Source: Isosphaera sp. (lineage in GTDB: Bacteria; Planctomycetota; Planctomycetia; Gemmatales; Gemmataceae). Taken from it: a stretch of 64,000 nt of DNA. The notes under the pieces were generated by a model, which was given only the letters and a program-made list of their open reading frames with translations, ran no database searches and was not told where the DNA came from. Location: the NCBI GenBank assembly GCA_013822345.1, contig PNKH01000026.1:1-64000 (forward strand), given 5' to 3'. Numbering within the stretch: position 1 is the stretch's first letter; each line of letters opens with the position of its first letter. Of the stretch, positions 42,887 to 51,066 are shown in pieces. The translations under genes and the position numbers were made by a program.

Positions 42887-43573
42887 ATGCGGCGGACCCT
42901 GCTGGCGTCGGCATTCCTGGTGCTCGGGGCGGCCGCGGCCGCCGACCCGACCGGCCTCCCCGGACCGCCCGCGGAGGTGAGCGTCAACGCCTACAAGCGG
43001 CTGGTCAACCACCCGGCGGTGGCCAAGGAGCTGGGACTGGACGCCAAGAAGGCGAAGGCCGCGTTCGACCTCGGGCTCGAGACGTCGAAGAAGTACACCG
43101 CCGGGATGGCCGCCCTTGGCCGGGTCCCGGGCCCGGAGCGGACGAAGAAGAAGGCCGAGCTGCGGGAGGCGACCGAGCTGGAGTACCGGGCCGGGCTGGC
43201 GAAGCTCCTGACCCCGGCCCAGCTCCGGCGGCTCGGGCAGGTCCGGGTGCAGGCGGAGGGGGTGGCGGCGTTCGCCTGGCCGGAGGTGGCCGGCCCGCTC
43301 AAGCTGACCGACGCCCAGAAGGCACAGGTCGGGAAGATCACCAAGGACATGGACGCCGCCCGGTCCACGATCATCCGCACCGACCTCCCGACCACCGGCG
43401 TCGACGCGGAAAAGGCGAAGGCGATGTCCGCGAAGATTTACGAGGTGCAGCGGAAGGCGGCGGCCGACGCCGTCGGGCTGCTCGACGCGGCCCAGAAGAA
43501 GGTGTGGAAGGACCTGGCCGGGGAGCCGTTCGACGTGAGCAAGTTGGACTTCGGCGCCGACCCGAAGGACTGA
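42887..43573 (+). CDS. Exported helical protein, second tandem paralogue
   Basis: A 228-residue protein with a signal peptide (RRTLLASAFLVLGAAAAA). It shares the architecture of the gene before it, with helices such as KELGLDAKKAKAAFDLGLE, KLLTPAQLRRLGQVRVQAEG and LKLTDAQKAQVGKITKDMD and the same LLDAAQKKVWKDLAGEPFDVSKLDFG end. The identity looks moderate, so the duplication is old. A possible -10, TATCCT, lies at 42848-42853. The gene is convergent with an alcohol dehydrogenase-like gene; a palindrome lies between the stops. Confidence 0.68.
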   Translation: MRRTLLASAFLVLGAAAAADPTGLPGPPAEVSVNAYKRLVNHPAVAKELGLDAKKAKAAFDLGLETSKKYTAGMAALGRVPGPERTKKKAELREATELEYRAGLAKLLTPAQLRRLGQVRVQAEGVAAFAWPEVAGPLKLTDAQKAQVGKITKDMDAARSTIIRTDLPTTGVDAEKAKAMSAKIYEVQRKAAADAVGLLDAAQKKVWKDLAGEPFDVSKLDFGADPKD

Positions 43574-43580
43574 AGAGAGC

Positions 43581-43641
43581 CGGGCCGCCACGGAGGGCGG
43601 CCCCTACCCGGCTGGTAGGGGCCGCCCTCCGTGGCGACCCG
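43581..43641. repeat. Long inverted repeat between convergent genes
   Basis: Arms of about 28 bases: left CGGGCCGCCACGGAGGGCGG, right the complement with one mismatch near the outer end, closing on CCTACC-CGGCT-GGTAGG. It fills the gap between two stops (8 and 3 bases away), a good place for a bidirectional terminator. No second copy of this arm was seen. Confidence 0.88.
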
Positions 43642-43644
43642 CGG

Positions 43645-44679
43645 TCACGCCCACTTCACCAGCACCCCGAGGTAGTGGTCCTTGTCCTTGAGCAGCCCCT
43701 CGTAGGCGCCGCCGAGCCCCTCCGGGGCGATCGTGTGGGTGACCAGCCCGGCGAGGCTCAGCCGCCCGCTCGCCAGCTGCCGCAGCAGCCACGTCTGGGC
43801 CTTGTTGATGTCCCACGCCCCGGCGAGCCGGGTGTGGGCCGGCTCGAACAGCATGTTCCCGTGCGCCCCGGTCACCTCGATGTACCGGCGGTGCAGGTCG
43901 TCGTAGAAGTTCACCTCCGCCGCCCTCCCGCGCGGGCTCCCGACCACCACCACCTGCCCGGCGTCGCACGCCAGGCCCATCGCCGTCGGGATCGCCGCCG
44001 GCACCCCGGTCGCGTCCGCCACCACCTCCGCCCCCCTCGCGTTCAGGAACGTTGCGAGCTGCTGCTTCACATCGCCGGCCGACGGGTCGATGACGTGGTC
44101 GGCGCCGGCGGCCAGGGCCGCGTCGCGCCGCATCTTCACCGCGTCGATCCCGACCACCGGCGACATCCCGGCCGCGATCGCGCACCGCAGGGCGAACTGG
44201 CCGATGATCCCGAGCCCGAGCACGGCGCAACTGCGGCCCAGGGTCAGCCCGGCCCGGACCGACGCCCCCATCCCGTACCGGGCGATGCACGCCACCGCCG
44301 CCTTCTCGGACGACAGGGCGTCCGGCATCTTCCACACCCGGCACCGCTCGTGCCCGACGGTCAGCAGTTCGGCCGACGCGTGGTTCCCCGGGAAGCTGAC
44401 CCGGTCGCCCTCCTTGAAGCCGCCGGGGAAGTCGCGGCCGACCTTCAGCACCCGGCCGGCGGCCGAGTACCCGGACCGGAACGGGAACTTCCAGTCCGGC
44501 AGGTTCGGGTCCTTGAGCCACTGGTGGGTGCCGGTGTAGACGGCCAGCTCGGTCCCGGCGCTGACCGCCGACCACTCGGCGGCGACGAGGATCTGGTCCG
44601 GGTTCGGGTCGGGGAGGTCGACCTCGCGGACGGCGGTCTGGTACGGCTCGGTGATGACGGCCTGACGTGCCCGGACCAT
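43645..44679 (-). CDS. Zinc-type medium-chain alcohol dehydrogenase-like protein (metal ligands not evident)
   Basis: A 344-residue MDR-superfamily protein. The amino half has the GroES-like fold with WSAVSAGTELAVYTGTH and RSGYSAAGRVLKVG. The cofactor-binding half begins LGLGIIGQFALRCAIAAG near 150-168. The catalytic-zinc Cys of classical ADH and the four-Cys structural zinc loop are absent, as in the subfamily that includes some sugar-nucleotide and bacteriochlorophyll-type dehydrogenases (VSAGTE motif). The substrate is unknown. ATG 44679 is chosen because the family opening starts there; GAGG is about nine bases upstream. The region upstream (44754-44889) is a complex palindrome. Confidence 0.78.
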   Translation of the reverse strand: MVRARQAVITEPYQTAVREVDLPDPNPDQILVAAEWSAVSAGTELAVYTGTHQWLKDPNLPDWKFPFRSGYSAAGRVLKVGRDFPGGFKEGDRVSFPGNHASAELLTVGHERCRVWKMPDALSSEKAAVACIARYGMGASVRAGLTLGRSCAVLGLGIIGQFALRCAIAAGMSPVVGIDAVKMRRDAALAAGADHVIDPSAGDVKQQLATFLNARGAEVVADATGVPAAIPTAMGLACDAGQVVVVGSPRGRAAEVNFYDDLHRRYIEVTGAHGNMLFEPAHTRLAGAWDINKAQTWLLRQLASGRLSLAGLVTHTIAPEGLGGAYEGLLKDKDHYLGVLVKWA

Positions 44680-44753
44680 GCGCGGCGCCTCGGGGAGGTG
44701 GCGGGGGGCGTGCGGGCGAATTGTAGACGGGCCGGAGACCGGCGGCGAACCCG

Positions 44754-44889
44754 CGGGTCTGGTAGGGTGGGCCGAGTCTTCGTGTCCCACCACCCCCATC
44801 CGCCGAGCGGTGGGCCGAGTCTTCGAGTCCCACCACCCCCATCCGCCGAGCGGTGGGACTCGAAGACTCGGCCCACCCTACCAGACCCG
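44754..44889. repeat. Compound inverted repeat, family P, with a duplicated left arm
   Basis: The outer ends CGGGTCTGGTAGGGTGGGCC pair with the complement at the right end. Inside, a unit of about 43 bases (GTGGGCCGAGTCTTCG... to CCGCCGAGCG) occurs twice in direct order on the left side, then a single inverted copy (GGTGGGACTCGAAGACTCGG) follows. The inner arm is a third variant (GAGTCTTCGAGTCCCACC) of the family P arm. It lies between the PEP-CTERM gene stop and the dehydrogenase start, both on the minus strand. Confidence 0.88.
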
Positions 44890-44891
44890 AC

Positions 44892-45713
44892 CTACCGCCG
44901 GCGGAGGCGGCGGGCGGCGAGGCCGAGCACCCCGACGGCCGCGAGCGCACCGCTCGCCGGCTCCGGGACGGCGTTCAGTTGGTTGTTGATGACGACGGCG
45001 TCGAGGAACGACCCGTTGGGGTTGGCGATCAGGCTCACGAACGAGACCTGGTTCAGCCGCAGCCCGCCCGCCGGGACGCTGCGGAACCCGAGCGGGTCCG
45101 GGGCGTTATACATGACCCCGTCCAGGAAGATGTTCCAGGTCCGGACGACCGGGTCGACCTCCACCCGCACCTCGTGCCACACCCCGGGGGTGATCCGCAT
45201 CCCGGTCAACTCCACGGGGCAGCCGGAGATGCACGAGTCCTCCACCCCGTCGAGCACCCCGAGCTGGAGGTTCGAGTTCACGAACCACTGGACGGCGATC
45301 CCGAAGATGTCCGCGAACCGGCTGTCCGCGACGCGGAAGATCAGGCTGTCGGTGACTGCCCCGGGGACCATGAACCGGACGCTCACGCTGAACGGGTCGA
45401 GGAGGTCCTGGGCCACGACGCGCAGCGCCGTGGCGGTGTTCTGGAAGAACGCGGCCGCCCCGTCGCCCTCGAACGCGGTCCGGCCGACCACGACCCCGCC
45501 GCCCTGCTGCCACGGCCCGGCCCACCCGGGCTCGCCGGCCCCCTGGTTCATCAGCGGGGCGTTGTTGACGTTGAACGGGGAGTTGTTGGCGACGCCGTCG
45601 GCGTTGATGCCGGTCACGTCGTTAAACCCGGACTGGATGATCGCGGCCGGGGCGGGGCCGGCGCAAAGGACGAGCAGGGCGGCCAGCGGGCCGCGGGCGG
45701 GGCGGGCGAGCAT
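44892..45713 (-). CDS. PEP-CTERM sorting domain protein
   Basis: A 273-residue exported protein. A signal peptide (LAALLVLCAGPAPAA) leads to a beta-rich, concanavalin-like domain (FSVSVRFMVPGAV, GVWHEVRVEVDPVVRTWNIFLDGVMYNA, cited in part) and the end VPEPASGALAAVGVLGLAARRLRRR: the VPEP motif, one transmembrane helix and a basic tail, the PEP-CTERM arrangement. Such proteins are handled by an exosortase and displayed with extracellular polymer. A Cys pair (SCISGC) near residue 160 may form a disulfide. The ligand or function of the domain is unknown; the LamG-like fold suggests glycan binding. No exosortase gene is in the window. Confidence 0.82.
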   Translation of the reverse strand: MLARPARGPLAALLVLCAGPAPAAIIQSGFNDVTGINADGVANNSPFNVNNAPLMNQGAGEPGWAGPWQQGGGVVVGRTAFEGDGAAAFFQNTATALRVVAQDLLDPFSVSVRFMVPGAVTDSLIFRVADSRFADIFGIAVQWFVNSNLQLGVLDGVEDSCISGCPVELTGMRITPGVWHEVRVEVDPVVRTWNIFLDGVMYNAPDPLGFRSVPAGGLRLNQVSFVSLIANPNGSFLDAVVINNQLNAVPEPASGALAAVGVLGLAARRLRRR

Positions 45714-46127
45714 CGGGCGAGACTCCGGCGGGTGGAACGGTAGGGGTGCGGCGGCGGGCGTCGGCCCGCGTCGGCCGCACGGACGAGACTACCGGACCGG
45801 CGGGCGGGTTGCAACGACGTGCCCGGTCAACCCCCACCGGCTCGCACCGCGGGGTGGTCGCGCTTCGCGACCCGACGACGCACCACCCGGCTCCACAGGT
45901 GGCATCCCCTCACCCGCCGCTCCGCGGCGACCTCTCCCCAGCGGGGAGAGGTGGGGCTGGTGCGATCCTTCTTCCGGTCACCGACCCGGGAAGCTGCCGA
46001 GGCGGCCGGCGGCCCCCACCTCTCCCCGCTGGGGAGAGGTCGCCGCGGAGCGGCGGGTGAGGGGATGCCACGCACCGTGAAGTCCGGCGGCCGACTCCGG
46101 CCCGTAGGCCCGAACCGCCCACCGGCG
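45714..46127. other. Intergenic region (414 bases) dominated by a palindrome
   Basis: It lies between the start of the PEP-CTERM gene and the end of the phosphoesterase gene, both on the minus strand. The span 45899-46071 is a long nested palindrome. The remainder (45714-45898 and 46072-46127) shows no convincing gene, and no clear promoter hexamers were found. Confidence 0.55.
45899..46071. repeat. Very long nested inverted repeat
   Basis: Arms of about 58 bases (45899-45956 and 46014-46071) start GTGGCATCCCCTCACCCGCC and its complement, with a 57-base centre. Each arm holds its own internal hairpin CCTCTCCCC-(AGC)-GGGGAGAGG, so a folded strand could form a clover or cross shape. The core hairpin also occurs at 5776-5802. 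Confidence 0.9.
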
Positions 46128-46739
46128 TCAGTCCAGGTCCACCACGACGGCGGTCCCCGGACCAGGCGTGCTGGCGTTCACGAACACGATCCCGTCCGCG
46201 TCGAGCCGGCCGGCCGCCTCGTGGATGTGACCGAAGACGTGCAGCCGCGGCCGGACCTCGAGGACGCGCCAGAACAGGTCCCGGCACCCGGCGCTGTCGC
46301 CACGACTCGTCGTGTCGAGGATCCCCTCCGGCGGGCCGTGGGTGACCAGCACGTCGACCCGGTCCGGGATCTTCGCCCACACCCGGGCCAGCTCCTCGCC
46401 GCGCGGCAGGTTGAACGCCCACCCGCCGAACCACGGCTGCCACGGACTCCCCCAGAACGTCAGCCCGGCCGCCTCACACCCGGAGTCCTCCAGGTAGGTC
46501 GCGTGCCGCAACCGGGTCCGGGCCTCGGCCGGGTTCTCCTGGAAGCAGAAGTCGTGGTTCCCACAGACCACCACCTTCACCGGGTGCGGCAGGCCGGCGA
46601 GCCACCGGTCGAACGCCTCCACGTCCTCCAGCTTGCCGCGCCGCGTAATGTCCCCGGCGTGGACGAGCACGTCCCCGTCCGGCACCGCCGTCAGGTGGTG
46701 CCGGGCGTGGGTGTCGGACACGCAGACGATCCGGGGCAC
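46128..46739 (-). CDS. Calcineurin-like metallophosphoesterase
   Basis: A 203-residue protein with the five metallophosphoesterase blocks: D-x-H in CVSDTHARH (residues 7-15), GD in VLVHAGDITRRG, GNHD in VVCGNHDFCF near 60, GPPEG/TH in VLVTHGPP near 132, and FGHIHE near 168 (GH-x-H). All metal ligands are present. The closest type is the small phosphohydrolase group that includes YfcE-like and MPP239-like proteins, likely acting on phosphodiesters or small phosphoesters; the substrate is unknown. It has no signal peptide. The next minus-strand gene upstream ends six bases before its start codon. Confidence 0.88.
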   Translation of the reverse strand: MPRIVCVSDTHARHHLTAVPDGDVLVHAGDITRRGKLEDVEAFDRWLAGLPHPVKVVVCGNHDFCFQENPAEARTRLRHATYLEDSGCEAAGLTFWGSPWQPWFGGWAFNLPRGEELARVWAKIPDRVDVLVTHGPPEGILDTTSRGDSAGCRDLFWRVLEVRPRLHVFGHIHEAAGRLDADGIVFVNASTPGPGTAVVVDLD

Positions 46740-46745
46740 GGGTGG

Positions 46746-47156
46746 TCAGCGGTGGTGCGGGTGGTGGAACAGCCGGTGGAGCGGGTGCGGGTGGCGCGGC
46801 GCGACCGTCGGCCCCCCGGGGCCGACGCCCGGCGGGGGCTCCGGGTAGACCATCCGGAAGTGGCCGGTCGACCGGACGAACCCGTCGGTCCCGCCGAGCA
46901 GCCAGTACCCGCTGTCGTACGGGTACCACCCGTCCGCCCCGACCAGCACCCCGTTGCTCTTGTAGAACCCGGCCCCGGGGGTGATGACCGGCGGGCCGGG
47001 GGTCGGGGTCGGGCCGGGGTACGCCGGCGGCGGCGGGAGCGGCGGCGGCGGGCCGACCACCCCCCCGGAGACCTGGCCCGGGAGGACCGGCAACTGGGCG
47101 GCCGCGTCGGTCGTGAACGCGAGGACCGGGGCGAGGGCGAGCAAGTACCGCGTCAT
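46746..47156 (-). CDS. Small exported Pro/Gly-rich protein
   Basis: A 136-residue protein with a signal peptide (TRYLLALAPVLAFTTDAAAQ), a Pro-rich stretch (GPPPPLPPPPAYPGP), a compact middle with Tyr/Trp (GWYPYDSGYWLLGG), and a His-rich end (PRHPHPLHRLFHHPHHR). The His cluster could bind metal, but the evidence is composition only. The family is not recognised. ATG 47156 has GGAG eight bases upstream. The phosphoesterase starts seven bases after its stop, so the pair is probably one operon. Confidence 0.6.
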   Translation of the reverse strand: MTRYLLALAPVLAFTTDAAAQLPVLPGQVSGGVVGPPPPLPPPPAYPGPTPTPGPPVITPGAGFYKSNGVLVGADGWYPYDSGYWLLGGTDGFVRSTGHFRMVYPEPPPGVGPGGPTVAPRHPHPLHRLFHHPHHR

Positions 47157-47297
47157 GGTGCGGACTCCGTCCGTGGCGGGGCGGGCGAACCGAAGCATTC
47201 CCGCGCCCGGGGCCGGGTCAACGGCCACCGGCCGACGCCCGCCCGCCAGCCGGCCGGCCGGACCGGCGCATCCACCCCATCCGTCCGAGCCGGACGC

Positions 47298-50200
47298 TCA
47301 CTTTGAGTCGGCCCGCTTCCGGGCGTCCTCGATCAGCCGCAGGTACAGCTCGGCGCCCGGGGCCCGCCCCAGCACAACCCCCCACCGTTCGAACTCCTTC
47401 CGCTCCTCCGCGCTCAGGGCGTCCGGCCGGGTCTGGAGGAACCGGTCGGCGGCTTCGGACACGTTCCCCTCGAGCAGGTGGAGGATGCCCCGGCGGGTGA
47501 AGAAATCGACCTGCTCGGCCCGCTTCCGGGCGAGGTTCCCCCGCAGCCCCTGGAACGAGGTGACGTTCGCGACCCTGGCCGCCCAGGCCAGCGGCCCCCC
47601 GACGGTGTCGGTCGGGAGAGGGGACAGCAGCCCGGCCCGCGGGGCCAGGGCCGCCCAGTCCGGGAGCACCTGCTTTTCCAGGAACGGCTTCGGGTCGAAC
47701 TTCTCCCGGACCGGCTTCAGCGGGTCGGCCCGCAGCGCCTCCCCGTCCAGTTCCTCCAGCGCCTTCCCGGCGTCCGCATAGTTCCCCTCCAGGAGCAGCT
47801 TCTGGTAGGCGAGCTGGCGGACGATCACCCGCAGCCCGGGGTCGGCCAGCCGCCGCTGGGCGCCGGCGTCGGCGGTCAGGGCGTCCAGGTCGGCCGCCGC
47901 CTCCTCCAGCCGGCCGACGGCCAGCTCGGCGGCGACCCGGCAGAGGACCAGCAGCGGCCCCTCCGGGCCGAGGTCCTTGTCCGGGTCCAGGTCCTTGTCG
48001 GTGAGGAGCCGGAGGGCCTCCCCGGGGAGTTGGTACTGGAGGGCGAGCCGGACCACCTGGCCCGGGTGCTTCGCCGCCCCCTTCCGGCCCTCGAACGCGG
48101 CGCTGGCCCGCCCCAGCTCCGCCTCCACCCGCCGCAGCCCGGCCCGGATCCGCTCCCGCTCCCGGTTCGCCTCGTCGCTCTGGTTCCACTCCACCGCCGC
48201 GTACGCCTCCGCCCGCTGCACCGCCTCCCGGGCCAGGTCCAGCGGCAGGAGGAACGGCCCGCCCGGGACCCGCGCCTGGGGCGGGATCGAGTTGTCCAGC
48301 GCCGGCCCGCGGACCACCCGCTTCCCGCCGTCCACCACCCCCACCGCCTGCGCCGCCCCGACCAGCTGCAGGACCTCCAGCCCCGGGACGGACACCGGGA
48401 CGCCGGTCGGGAACGCGGCCAGCTCGCCCCGCCACTTCCCGTCCTTGTCGCGGCCGACGTCCGCGGCCAGGATGCCGGTCGGGAACCCGCCGGCGTCGGC
48501 CCGCCACCCGCAGTACAGGTCGGCCAGGGCGATCGCCACCTGGGTCGGGGAGGCGGTGTACACCCCCGGGCGGAAGTCGGCCGGGTCCGGGAGCCGGGCC
48601 AGGCACTGCCGCAGGGCGGTCACCCGCCCGAGCCACCGCTCGGCTTCGGACAGCGGCAGGAACCGGTCCTGCAGCGCCAGGTCGAGGGCCACGTACCCGT
48701 CCGGGTGGTCCGGGGCGGCGGCGATCGCCCGCCGGGCCGCCCGCAGGGCCAGCAGCGGGGCCGCCCGCTGCCCGTCCTCGGGCGGCAGGGGCGGGGCGAA
48801 GTTCGACACCACCGCCACCCGCCGGTTCGGCCACGGGAACGTCACCCGGTCGACGAGCTGGGCGGCGAACAGCACCGCCCGCTGGCGGGCCGCCTGGACC
48901 TCCTGCCGGACGGCCGCGTACCCGACCCACCCGCGGGCCTCGTCCGCCGCCGGCGGGGGCGGGTCCGGGGCCCGGGCGAACGCGTCCCAGAACCCGCGCG
49001 GGGTCGGCGGCTTGGCCACCCCGGGCGGCACCGGCTCGACGTTCGGGCCGAACGCCAGCACCACCGGGTCGAGGCGGAGGGCGTCGAACGTACCCTTCCC
49101 GGCCCCGGGCTTCTCCCGCCACCCGCTCACCCCGACCCGCCCGTCGAAGTACCACAGCGACCAGTGGGCCTCGTCCGCGGCGTGGGACAGGGCCGACCCG
49201 AACGCCTGCGGCTCATTCGCCCCGGTGTACACCGCGACGTACTCGGCCCCGGCCTCCAGCAGCACCCGCGGCAGCGCTCCGGGCTCGGCCCCCTCGTCCG
49301 CCTTCACCAGCCTCAGCCCGGTCCGGGCGGCGACCAGGCCGGGGAGTTCCGGCCGGTGGTGGTTGTACCGGGCGTTGGCGTACACCTTCTCGGCCGGGGC
49401 GAACCACGCGAGGTAGTTGGCGAGGTCGGCGGACGCGACCAGCCCGCGGACCTCCGCCGGCAGCTTCCCGGACGCCCGCCACGCCTGGAGCTGCTCGGCC
49501 GCCCGGACCGCCGCCGGGTCCGGCTCGACCGCCCACGCCACCCGCCGGGCGTACGCCGGGTTCTGGGCCGGCGGGTGGACCCACCCGGGCCACGCCAGCG
49601 CGCACCCGACGGCCACCGCCAGCAGCACCGCCACCCGGCCGCCGGCCGACCCGAGCAGCAGCATGCGGGACCTCGGGTCGGTCCACTCCCGGAGGACGAG
49701 GCCGGCCGACAGCCCGTTCAGCGGCCCGGCGACGACCGGGACGGCGACGACGGCCAGGAACGGGATGGCCTGGATCGACCCGAGGCTGAGGAGTGCGAAC
49801 CCGACCCACAGGGCGACGTGGGCGAACCGGAGGCGGGCGGCCGCGAGGCCGAGGACCGCGGACCCGCCGAGGAACAGGGCGGCGAAGGCGAGGCCGTTGG
49901 CGTTGTACCCGAACGCGGCGTTGTTCCGGTACAGCTCGCCGAGCGGGCCGGCGACGGCCACCCGGAACCGCCCGTCGGCGAGCAGCTCCTTCGACCCGCC
50001 GACCAGCTCGAACGGCAGCTCCCACACCCGGACGTGGTGCGGGGTGAGCATGCACGCCACGACGCCGACGCCGAGGGCCTTGGCCAGGGTGGGCACGTCC
50101 GGGACCGGCCCGAGCGGGTCGGGGTCGCGGTCGGCCCGCGGCCCCTGGATCACCTCCCCGAGGAGGACCAGGCCGAGGGCGAGCGGGCCGACGAAGAACC

Positions 50201-50843
50201 ACTCGTCGGTCATCGCCCACACCCAGAACGTGACCCCGATCGCGGCCGGGAACCGCCACGACCCGGGCCGGTGCGGCATCCGGAACAGGAGGAACAGGGT
50301 GAGGGCGAGCAGCAGGATCGACCCGACGACCGGGCGGAGGGTGAGGTACGGGGCGGCGGCGACGGCCCCGACGGCGGCGACCGCGGCCCACGGCCAGAGG
50401 GGGAAGCCGGGCCGGCGGATGGCGAGGAGGAGCCCGAACGCGAGGGCGGCGGCGAGGGCCTTGGCGACGACGAGTCCGGCCCCGCCGGCGGCGTCGTACA
50501 GGAGGTACGAGGCGGCGTCGTAGAGGAGGCTGTGGTTGACCCAGGTGCGGTCGGCGGCGGAGTAGGAGAACGGGTCGGTGCCGGGGGTGTACTCGCCGGC
50601 GAGGAGCCGCTGGCCGGCGGCGAGGTGGAGCCAGACGTCGGAGTTGCGGGCGGCGAACGAGGCGAGGAGGAAGACGAAGACGAGGGCGAGGACGGCGAGG
50701 GTGAAGTCGGCCCCGGCGAACCACGCCGGCCAGGTGAGGGGCTTGTCGGTCGGGGCGGCCGGGACGGTTCGGCCTTCGGGAGGGAGGGCGGGGGTGGGCT
50801 CGTTCGGCTCCGGCGGCGGGGGCGGCGGGGCGGAGAGCTTCAC
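47298..50843 (-). CDS. Large polytopic membrane protein with TPR-like carboxyl half
   Basis: A 1181-residue protein. After a Pro-rich cytoplasmic start come about ten to twelve hydrophobic segments between residues 45 and 400 (FTLAVLALVFVFLLASF, VVGSILLLALTLFLLF, IPFLAVVAVPVVAGPL and so on), followed by a soluble region of about 750 residues with paired helices of TPR type (LALRAARRAIAAAPDHPDGY). The first loop, NSDVWLHLAAGQRLLAGEYTP, resembles the opening of glycosyltransferase-C-like membrane proteins (D-x-W-H motif), but a catalytic assignment is only a guess. The start is a GTG at 50843 with GAGG upstream; no nearer ATG is convincing. It is divergent from the kinase gene. Confidence 0.65.
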   Translation of the reverse strand: MKLSAPPPPPPEPNEPTPALPPEGRTVPAAPTDKPLTWPAWFAGADFTLAVLALVFVFLLASFAARNSDVWLHLAAGQRLLAGEYTPGTDPFSYSAADRTWVNHSLLYDAASYLLYDAAGGAGLVVAKALAAALAFGLLLAIRRPGFPLWPWAAVAAVGAVAAAPYLTLRPVVGSILLLALTLFLLFRMPHRPGSWRFPAAIGVTFWVWAMTDEWFFVGPLALGLVLLGEVIQGPRADRDPDPLGPVPDVPTLAKALGVGVVACMLTPHHVRVWELPFELVGGSKELLADGRFRVAVAGPLGELYRNNAAFGYNANGLAFAALFLGGSAVLGLAAARLRFAHVALWVGFALLSLGSIQAIPFLAVVAVPVVAGPLNGLSAGLVLREWTDPRSRMLLLGSAGGRVAVLLAVAVGCALAWPGWVHPPAQNPAYARRVAWAVEPDPAAVRAAEQLQAWRASGKLPAEVRGLVASADLANYLAWFAPAEKVYANARYNHHRPELPGLVAARTGLRLVKADEGAEPGALPRVLLEAGAEYVAVYTGANEPQAFGSALSHAADEAHWSLWYFDGRVGVSGWREKPGAGKGTFDALRLDPVVLAFGPNVEPVPPGVAKPPTPRGFWDAFARAPDPPPPAADEARGWVGYAAVRQEVQAARQRAVLFAAQLVDRVTFPWPNRRVAVVSNFAPPLPPEDGQRAAPLLALRAARRAIAAAPDHPDGYVALDLALQDRFLPLSEAERWLGRVTALRQCLARLPDPADFRPGVYTASPTQVAIALADLYCGWRADAGGFPTGILAADVGRDKDGKWRGELAAFPTGVPVSVPGLEVLQLVGAAQAVGVVDGGKRVVRGPALDNSIPPQARVPGGPFLLPLDLAREAVQRAEAYAAVEWNQSDEANRERERIRAGLRRVEAELGRASAAFEGRKGAAKHPGQVVRLALQYQLPGEALRLLTDKDLDPDKDLGPEGPLLVLCRVAAELAVGRLEEAAADLDALTADAGAQRRLADPGLRVIVRQLAYQKLLLEGNYADAGKALEELDGEALRADPLKPVREKFDPKPFLEKQVLPDWAALAPRAGLLSPLPTDTVGGPLAWAARVANVTSFQGLRGNLARKRAEQVDFFTRRGILHLLEGNVSEAADRFLQTRPDALSAEERKEFERWGVVLGRAPGAELYLRLIEDARKRADSK

Positions 50844-51017
50844 GACGGCCTCGGGGTGGTCGGACGCCCGGACGGGTGGGGTACACGCTAGGCGTCACCG
50901 GAGATACGGTCAAGCGGCGGGGGCGGTTCGGGCGACGGGCGGTTGCGTGGCGGACGGAATGTCGGAAAAATGTGGTGCGTCGCGGCCGCCGATTTCGCAT
51001 GTCGGGGTGGGTCCGTC

Positions 51018-51041
51018 CGAGCCGGGAGCGTGAGCGACCGG
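51018..51041. repeat. Lone family S arm
   Basis: CGAGCCGGGAGCGTGAGCGA and the next four bases match one arm of the element at 41890. No complementary arm follows. It ends 25 bases before the kinase start, so it may be a decayed or truncated copy. Confidence 0.65.
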
Positions 51042-51066
51042 TGGAACCCGCCGCGGAGGTACGCCC

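Noticed and set aside
44892-45713. Autotransporter or adhesin assignment for the VPEP-ended protein
   Set aside because: The carboxyl end is a clear PEP-CTERM tail with one helix and basic residues, not a beta-barrel.
47298-50843. Confident assignment as an oligosaccharyltransferase or mannosyltransferase
   Set aside because: Only the first loop resembles GT-C enzymes; other conserved residues could not be confirmed by eye.
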